64,000 nucleotides of DNA from Stictocephala bisonia (Eukaryota; Arthropoda; Insecta; Hemiptera; Membracidae). The position numbers were made by a program, and so were the translations under genes. Positions 58,161-64,000 of the stretch are shown here, in pieces (position 1 is the stretch's first letter; each line of letters opens with the position of its first letter). Below the pieces are notes generated by a model. That model worked only from the letters and a program-made list of their open reading frames with translations, did no database searches and was not told where the DNA came from. The stretch lies in assembly GCA_035578905.1 (NCBI GenBank), contig JAQJVL010000251.1:161615-225614 (forward strand), in the 5' to 3' direction.

Positions 58161-60954
58161 ACCAAAAACATACTTTGAGGGCTTTCCATAACCTTCAGAG
58201 TAAAAATGTTGAAGAATTAACCCTTATTCGACAAATAATAACAAAGGAAAATGTTTTGTCACACCGTTTAAATTGGTCAATAAATAAGGGAGCATTTGTG
58301 TTGACAAAAAAACGGCTTCACGTATCATATATAAGAATGTCTCTCAGAACTCAGTGCCATGGGCTTTTTCGATCTTCAGAACTCATAATAAGATTCACTC
58401 CCATAGACACTAGAAATAAAAGAAATTCTTATAAACGATTATTATGACGTAGATGAAATAATTGTTATTCTAATATCACGAGTTTACGAGAATTTTACAA
58501 ATGAACACATTTGATGATATAAATTCAATTTGTTCAAGGTACTTTAAGAATTTCCAGCTTAAAACTATTCAAAAAACACAAAGAGTGGTATTAAAATGTA
58601 ACGTTTTATTATAATCAAAACGTTCTTAATGAGTTAATGCTTCCTGACATTTATTGCCGTATTTGGTTACTGTTTATATTATTTTATTAAATACTCGATT
58701 ACTTAGATTTTCATAGTTCAAATAAAAATTGAACATATTTGAAATGAAAGCTGATATAACACAGGATAAAATAAAATTGAAAAACTATAACTTGTCTCTT
58801 AAATAAGCAGAAAATAAATTCGAAGCCGGCAATAAACTTATTTATTTTAGAAACAATTTGTAAGAATTGTTACATAAACCAAAATAAGACACCTAAATTA
58901 GTTTCTGTAGAACTTGGAGATCAAATTTAGAAAATAATGCACAAATTAACAAACCACAGGCTATAAAAATATATTTAAAGAAACAGGCTTTAACACTTCT
59001 CATTTCAATAATTAGGAATGACTATAGGAATAGGAATATAGGAATGACTGACCCGAAAAACTGTAGGGAGGATGATATAACTTTAAATTACCTAACGTAT
59101 AGGGTGGAAGGGAGGGGGAGAATGCAACACATCGGTCCCACAATCATCAACTAACTCAGGCTCCCCATCACCCTCGAAGAAATAGATTACACATACATAA
59201 GCCAAATAAACCCTCTCAGGGATCAAACCAGTATATTAAAATGTCATAAATATCGTAGTGTATATAAATCTAAAGAATCCGTAGGTAAAGGTGTATATAA
59301 CAGAAACAGTATTCAAAAACTTTTTAGATGACCAACATGCCTCTTTAAAAGTAATCGAGACAAAGGCTATTTACGTGTTTGCCACAAACAATGGCGGAAG
59401 TACTTGAAAAACAAATATTAGTGAAGGATGCATTCAGCTGTAAAAATTTCAAAAAAAAAACACGTTACTAGTATAATTTCAAATGTAAAATGTGATTAAA
59501 ACTAAAATATAGAAGGTAATCTCTCATTTAATAAATTTATTAGACGCTGAAATACAGATTTGAGCATAGAATATTAAAAGAAATGCAACAAATATTAAAT
59601 TCAAACACTAAACGAAACTGAACATATTTCTCGGTTTTTATATTAGGCCTATAACTTTATCATATTTTACAGGTTCCAACAGTTACAAACTGCTGAATTA
59701 TATGATAAAATTATAAAATATTGTGTAATCGGCTTAATAAATAGAAAGTGTAATTATAAAACATTACAATGGTGAAGTAAACATTACAATGGTGGTGAAA
59801 AACTTCATGACACTTTTTTGTATTCTACATAAATCACGATGGCCACATATGCAAATTAACATGTCTGTCTGGGGAAATAACTCCGACCAACAGTGAATTT
59901 AAAATATAATCTCCATTGTATTTCATATGCGCCGTTAGCAATTAGAAAACCTATTCTGTTGGCGTAAATAAACCTGCGAAATACATATTACATTGTAGTG
60001 ACTCATGGGACTTTAAAATGTATAGAGTAGTATGTATATAGGTTTAAGGACTGACAATTAAAAAAAAAAAATGCTGTGTGTTTTCTTTAATGCACCTATT
60101 GTTCTTATTACACCTGTTTATACCTCCATTATGATAAAACGTACAAAAATTTAAAAAATATATGTATATTACGTTAGAGTATACTGCCAAAATTTAATAC
60201 AGTAAACATTTTTTATACTTATACAAAATGAAGATAAAATACTAAATATTTAGTAAGTTTATTGGAGGCATAGTGTCATTCATTCTCTGTTCATAAAATC
60301 ATTGCAAAAACTTTTTATTTCTGCGGAAGAGGTTTGATAATCCTGTAAAATATTTAAAGTTTGCTGGGACTTTTTAAACTCACAACACGTATTTTTATTA
60401 GTTGGTCATACAAGGTTTCTTCATATGTAGACATGAAGTAGTCCATACAGTATTTAGAAGTTTTCACACTATTCAAGTTACATGTAGTGTTTAGTCTTCC
60501 CATTGTGTATTTGAAGAACATGACCAGTGACTCCAAGAAATCTACTATCAATCAGTTTGTTTTAATTTTAGTCATATTTAAATTTAGGCATCTGCCTATT
60601 TCACTTTTGACCATAACCGAGTCTATTTATCTTGTAGACATACCCATACGGTTTGGCATCCATTGCAACAGCAAAGCCTCTTGAATCACACTATCTTAAA
60701 TACTATTTATATCTTAGTCCTAATTAGGCTTACGTTTCAGAGATACAAAAATAAAATACAATTTAAAAAATATATTATATGAGTAAAAGTATTAAAGAAC
60801 AACATCAAGAGACCCAATGTAAGGTTTAACGAAGATATCTTTTTTTTATTTAAGAAATGTTTAGAAAACTCAAAACGTATAACTAGAAATATTATACTAA
60901 GCAGGTATAAATGAGGTGTTAAGAGGAAGAAAAAGAAATAAAAAAATCCCTTGC
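58161..60954. other. AT-rich stretch, nothing recognised
   Basis: Frames at 58175-58447, 60354-60551 and 60487-60684 show no recognisable domain. About 59100-59220 is slightly GC-richer. Confidence 0.5.
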
Positions 60955-60971
60955 TGAATGCAAATTAAGGG

Positions 60972-61109
60972 ATGGATCAAAGGGGTGGTATAGTGTTTGG
61001 AGTGACGTATGTGGATTACAACCCTCCCAAGTTCACCGCTAAGTCCTGGATTATCAGGGTAGACATGACCTCGGAACATATAACTGAATATACAACTAAC
61101 TTTGACTGA
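60972..61109 (+). other. Exon-like ORF, unidentified (doubtful)
   Basis: A 45-codon frame from the ATG at 60972 to TGA at 61107 covers a short, less AT-rich patch and reads GIVFGVTYVDYNPPKF... in protein-like composition. A minus-strand frame overlaps it, so coding is not established. It may be a transposon or retrocopy fragment. Confidence 0.22.
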
Positions 61110-62409
61110 GTTGAGTAATTTAATCTAGTAGAATACTTTGTTTCATTCTTCCAGATATCTTTACTTTAATTCAGTAAATAGTTATATAGTACACGTTCTT
61201 CAGTATTAACAATTATTCTTTAATCTAAAAAAGAAAAAAAAACAATAAAAAGTATGGTAAATATTTTGATACAAGTTTTTGGAAAATGTTCACTCAATAT
61301 AATTATATGAAAGCAATTTAACAACATTGGAAAAAGAAAACAAAAAATACCCCTTTTATGAGACCACATTTGCGCTACATTTACGTTCAAAAGTAAACAA
61401 TTTAAATTACTTATTACAATGGTCAGTTGTTGCTAACTACTCGTAATTAAATTTCAGCTGTTGTTAAAAAAGTTTATGACTAACCTTCAGAAAATCACTG
61501 ACGCTGTAAAGCACTTAGTCCGTCAAGTGAGAATCTAAGAGCAATCTATCTACTAATTCTTTAAATTGCTGACATTTTTTCTCAATGTTCAGTTAGAATG
61601 GCATACAATTGCAGAGTGACTTGTCCAACTTAGTTATGGAATCCTACTTTATATTCCAATAACAGTTCCAATATAAAACAAATAAATTCTACATTTAAAA
61701 ATAAATTTAATTAAGTTAAATTAGAAGGATTTTAGGAAAAATGAAGTTGACTGTTTAAGAAAGAAAATATTGTTTTAAGTATGTGCCCAAGTGTGAAACT
61801 TTATAAATGAACAAAAATATAAATATAGAGTTTTTCTGTATCTTCATAAAAAAGGAATAAATCATATTATGTAATAAAAACTGTATATTACTGATAATAA
61901 TGGTATCAATTGTATATTACTAATTAAAATAATTTATAATCATAATTTTATGAATGCATTCCTTTACAAGCATTTTCGTCATGCTAGCATAACAAATTCA
62001 ACGTCAATGTTAATGTCAAATGTAAAATTTAAATATGTAAAACTATTATATATGAGACTTCGCCAACACCAAATATATCTAATTAATTGGAACTGTTATT
62101 TTAAATTAACAAGCAAAAACTTACTCAATTGACCTTACCGCAATTGAAGTTTGGTAGTATATGTTCAAGTACAAGTAACGCAAGCCCTCAATCGTTATAA
62201 AAATGAATAACGATTTTTTTTTATAAATAGCTTCGGCTATTTGAAAATTGAAGATAACTGCATAGTTCAAGTTTTTACTGGCCAGTATATCAACTCTATA
62301 TGTATCTCCAACTAAATTATTACCATTTTGAGGGCCAGGCTTCCCAAAACTGATAACGGTTCCTAAGCCAAAAAGGATTATTGTGCACCCTCCTTTACAG
62401 GACTTCAAA
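61110..62409. other. AT-rich stretch, nothing recognised
   Basis: The minus-strand frame 62121-62408 begins at the LINE edge and continues into AT-rich DNA. Its first part may be the outermost LINE C-terminus, and the rest is not credible as protein. Confidence 0.45.
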
Positions 62410-64000
62410 CCTCATCCAATCCAAGGTATTTAGAGAACCTTGAGATTGCCTTGATGAGGTTTTCGTGTGCTACACCTTGGCCACGTTCTAAAACACCGCC
62501 CAAGGTGAGAGGAAGGTGTGCTGGAGCCTATATGCCACTCCAATGATATCAATGTCCAATGGAGTCTAGCAAGCCTCTCCCATGATACAAATGTCAAGGA
62601 GGCCCAGACTTAGCAGAACCTCCATTGCAGTGGTGGGTATACCCTTAAATGTCCCAAAGATTCCCAAACAAGCTAACAGCTGCACCTTAGTTAGGTTTTT
62701 ACAGCAGCGACTTGTTGGACCCTGAACCACCAAATAATGGCTCCATGTATAAACATCGGTCCGACGACCCTCGTATAAAGCCAGTATACTAACCGAGGGT
62801 TCAATTCCCACATGAATCCAAAGTTGCACCTCAGCCTCATCAATGTGGTCCGAGAGTGGTCTATGACGTGGGAGAGGTGTCTATTCCAGGTAAGTATGTC
62901 ATCAAGCTATACACCCAGATACTTAACTTCCTTAGACACCTGGACGTAGTTGTCAAAGATTCTTGATACTCTGACAACCTCTGCGTTCCTTTTATTTGTG
63001 AATGGTACCATAACGGTCTTACCGGATACCATAGCCAAGGGTGTCTGTCCGGGGTGAACAGATAGCCCCTCCATTATGCACCATGTCTCCACCATGGACA
63101 ATGCCCTCCCCATAAGGTTGAAGTATGTCTCCATTATTAGGATCACTATAATCTCAGCATAGCCCTAAGAGTACACTCGTGCTTATTGAGTGCCGTGAGG
63201 AAATTATCCACGACCAGGTTCCACAAGAAGGGTGACAAAACACCCTCTTTGCGCTCGTACCTCACTCACCGCCCCATACAGGGAAACTTGGGCTCTACGG
63301 ATCCTGAGCATGTTACTGACCTAGCGTACAACTGTTCCTTCAGTGCCCCTGGACACCAGCTTTATCACAATCGAGGAAATCCTCGTATTGTTAAGGGCTC
63401 CTTTTATGTCCAGCAACACTGTCAATTCAATCTCCATAAGAGAGATCACCTTTTCGATCCTGTGAACTAATGCGTGTAAAGCAGTCTCACAGAATCTGCC
63501 AGCTTAGTAGGCATGCTGGTTGGGGTGCATAGGTTGATTGCTTGCTACCCCAGATCTAACATGCCTATTCAGCAACTTCTCCATGGTCTTTGGGAGAAAA
63601 GACGAAAGACGTATTGGGCGGTATGCCTTTGCTGTGTCGTAGGAAGGTTTCCCAGGCTTCTGGATGAAAATCACCCTGGAGACCTCCCATGATAGTGGTA
63701 TGACACCTGTGGCTAAGCTCGTCCTAAAGAGTTGCAGCAGCCAAGGTATCACACTTTTTTCACCCTTCTGCAGCAAGGCAGGAAAGATACCGTCACAACC
63801 TGGTTACTTGAAAGCTTAAAAAGACTTCATTGCCCATTGTACTCCCTGGTATGTAAAAACTTCTAGCACAGCGCCAGTCCCTCTGTGAGGCCCGGGGGAC
63901 AAAGGTCTCCCCTCTTTCCACAGGGTCGTTTTGGATAGCTGGTATAATCTGAGTAGAGTCAGGAAAGTGAGTAAAACCTCAAATGTCTCTTCCGGGCTGT
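62410..64000 (-). pseudogene. LINE reverse transcriptase pseudogene, Jockey-like, continues beyond window
   Basis: Minus-strand blocks, in order from 64000 down, start with a pre-RT segment with WAMKSF and CDGIFPALLQKGEKS. RT follows with IFIQKPGKPSYDTAKAYRPI and LSSFLPKTMEKLLNRHVRSG (63504-63776). Then come ETALHALVHRIEKV, the catalytic box degraded to GYAEIIVIL near 63160, LSVHPGQTPLAMVSGKTVMV and VSKEVKYLGV. The C-terminal marker TTAMEVLLSLGLLDICIMGE is near 62600. YADD has become YAEI, removing both catalytic aspartates, and stops and frameshifts are frequent after 63500. The region is noticeably more GC-rich than its surroundings. The 5' part lies outside the window. Confidence 0.88.

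Overview
The window is AT-rich, gene-poor, repeat-laden animal nuclear DNA. The repeat types (Tc1/mariner-type elements with TA target sites, APE-type LINEs, tRNA-derived SINEs, foldback elements, long satellite arrays) fit an insect or other arthropod with a large genome. That placement is inference; no host gene, rRNA or free-standing tRNA gene could be recognised, and almost every open frame is a transposon remnant or an artefact of a tandem repeat.

Layout: 0.1-0.44 kb, a foldback-family end fragment and the C-terminal tail of a retroelement ORF. 0.9-5.16 kb, a satellite of about 36 units of 117/118 bp. 5.37-6.03 kb, a 669-bp foldback element whose 226-bp arms each carry a hammerhead ribozyme. 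7.4-7.76 kb, a C-rich minisatellite. 8.56-9.0 and 12.29-12.56 kb, two copies of one repeat, one carrying a MITE that the other lacks. 9.49-9.75 kb, a second foldback with minimal hammerhead-like motifs. 14.5-15.8 kb, a decayed Tc1/mariner element of the DUF4817 type. 16.2-16.7, 22.5-23.2 and 57.6-58.2 kb, one dispersed family with an internal 146-bp tandem repeat. 25.02-27.34 kb, a Tc1/mariner-type element with terminal inverted repeats of more than 500 bp. 19.9, 29.6, 30.3, 44.1 and 48.1-48.8 kb, copies of a SINE family. 35.3-42.3 kb, a decayed APE-type LINE on the minus strand with a 23-bp array at its 3' end and a 137/184-bp satellite at its 5' end. 46.5-47.8 kb, a 31-36 bp minisatellite. 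62.4-64.0 kb, a second LINE on the minus strand that runs off the window. The remaining tens of kilobases are AT-rich DNA with little visible content.

The most notable content is self-cleaving RNA. The plus-strand motif at 5541-5613 satisfies every invariant position and all three helices of a hammerhead ribozyme. Its mirror on the minus strand has an intact fold but a lethal-looking core change. The foldback near 9.6 kb carries a different, minimal hammerhead-like motif that could form stem III only as a dimer. Both sit in inverted-repeat elements without protein genes, suggesting non-autonomous retroelements that process their own transcripts. Other points worth following are a G-quadruplex-forming minisatellite that grew inside a SINE, a related C-rich minisatellite at several loci, a higher-order satellite abutting a LINE, and two small exon-like islands that I cannot assign.
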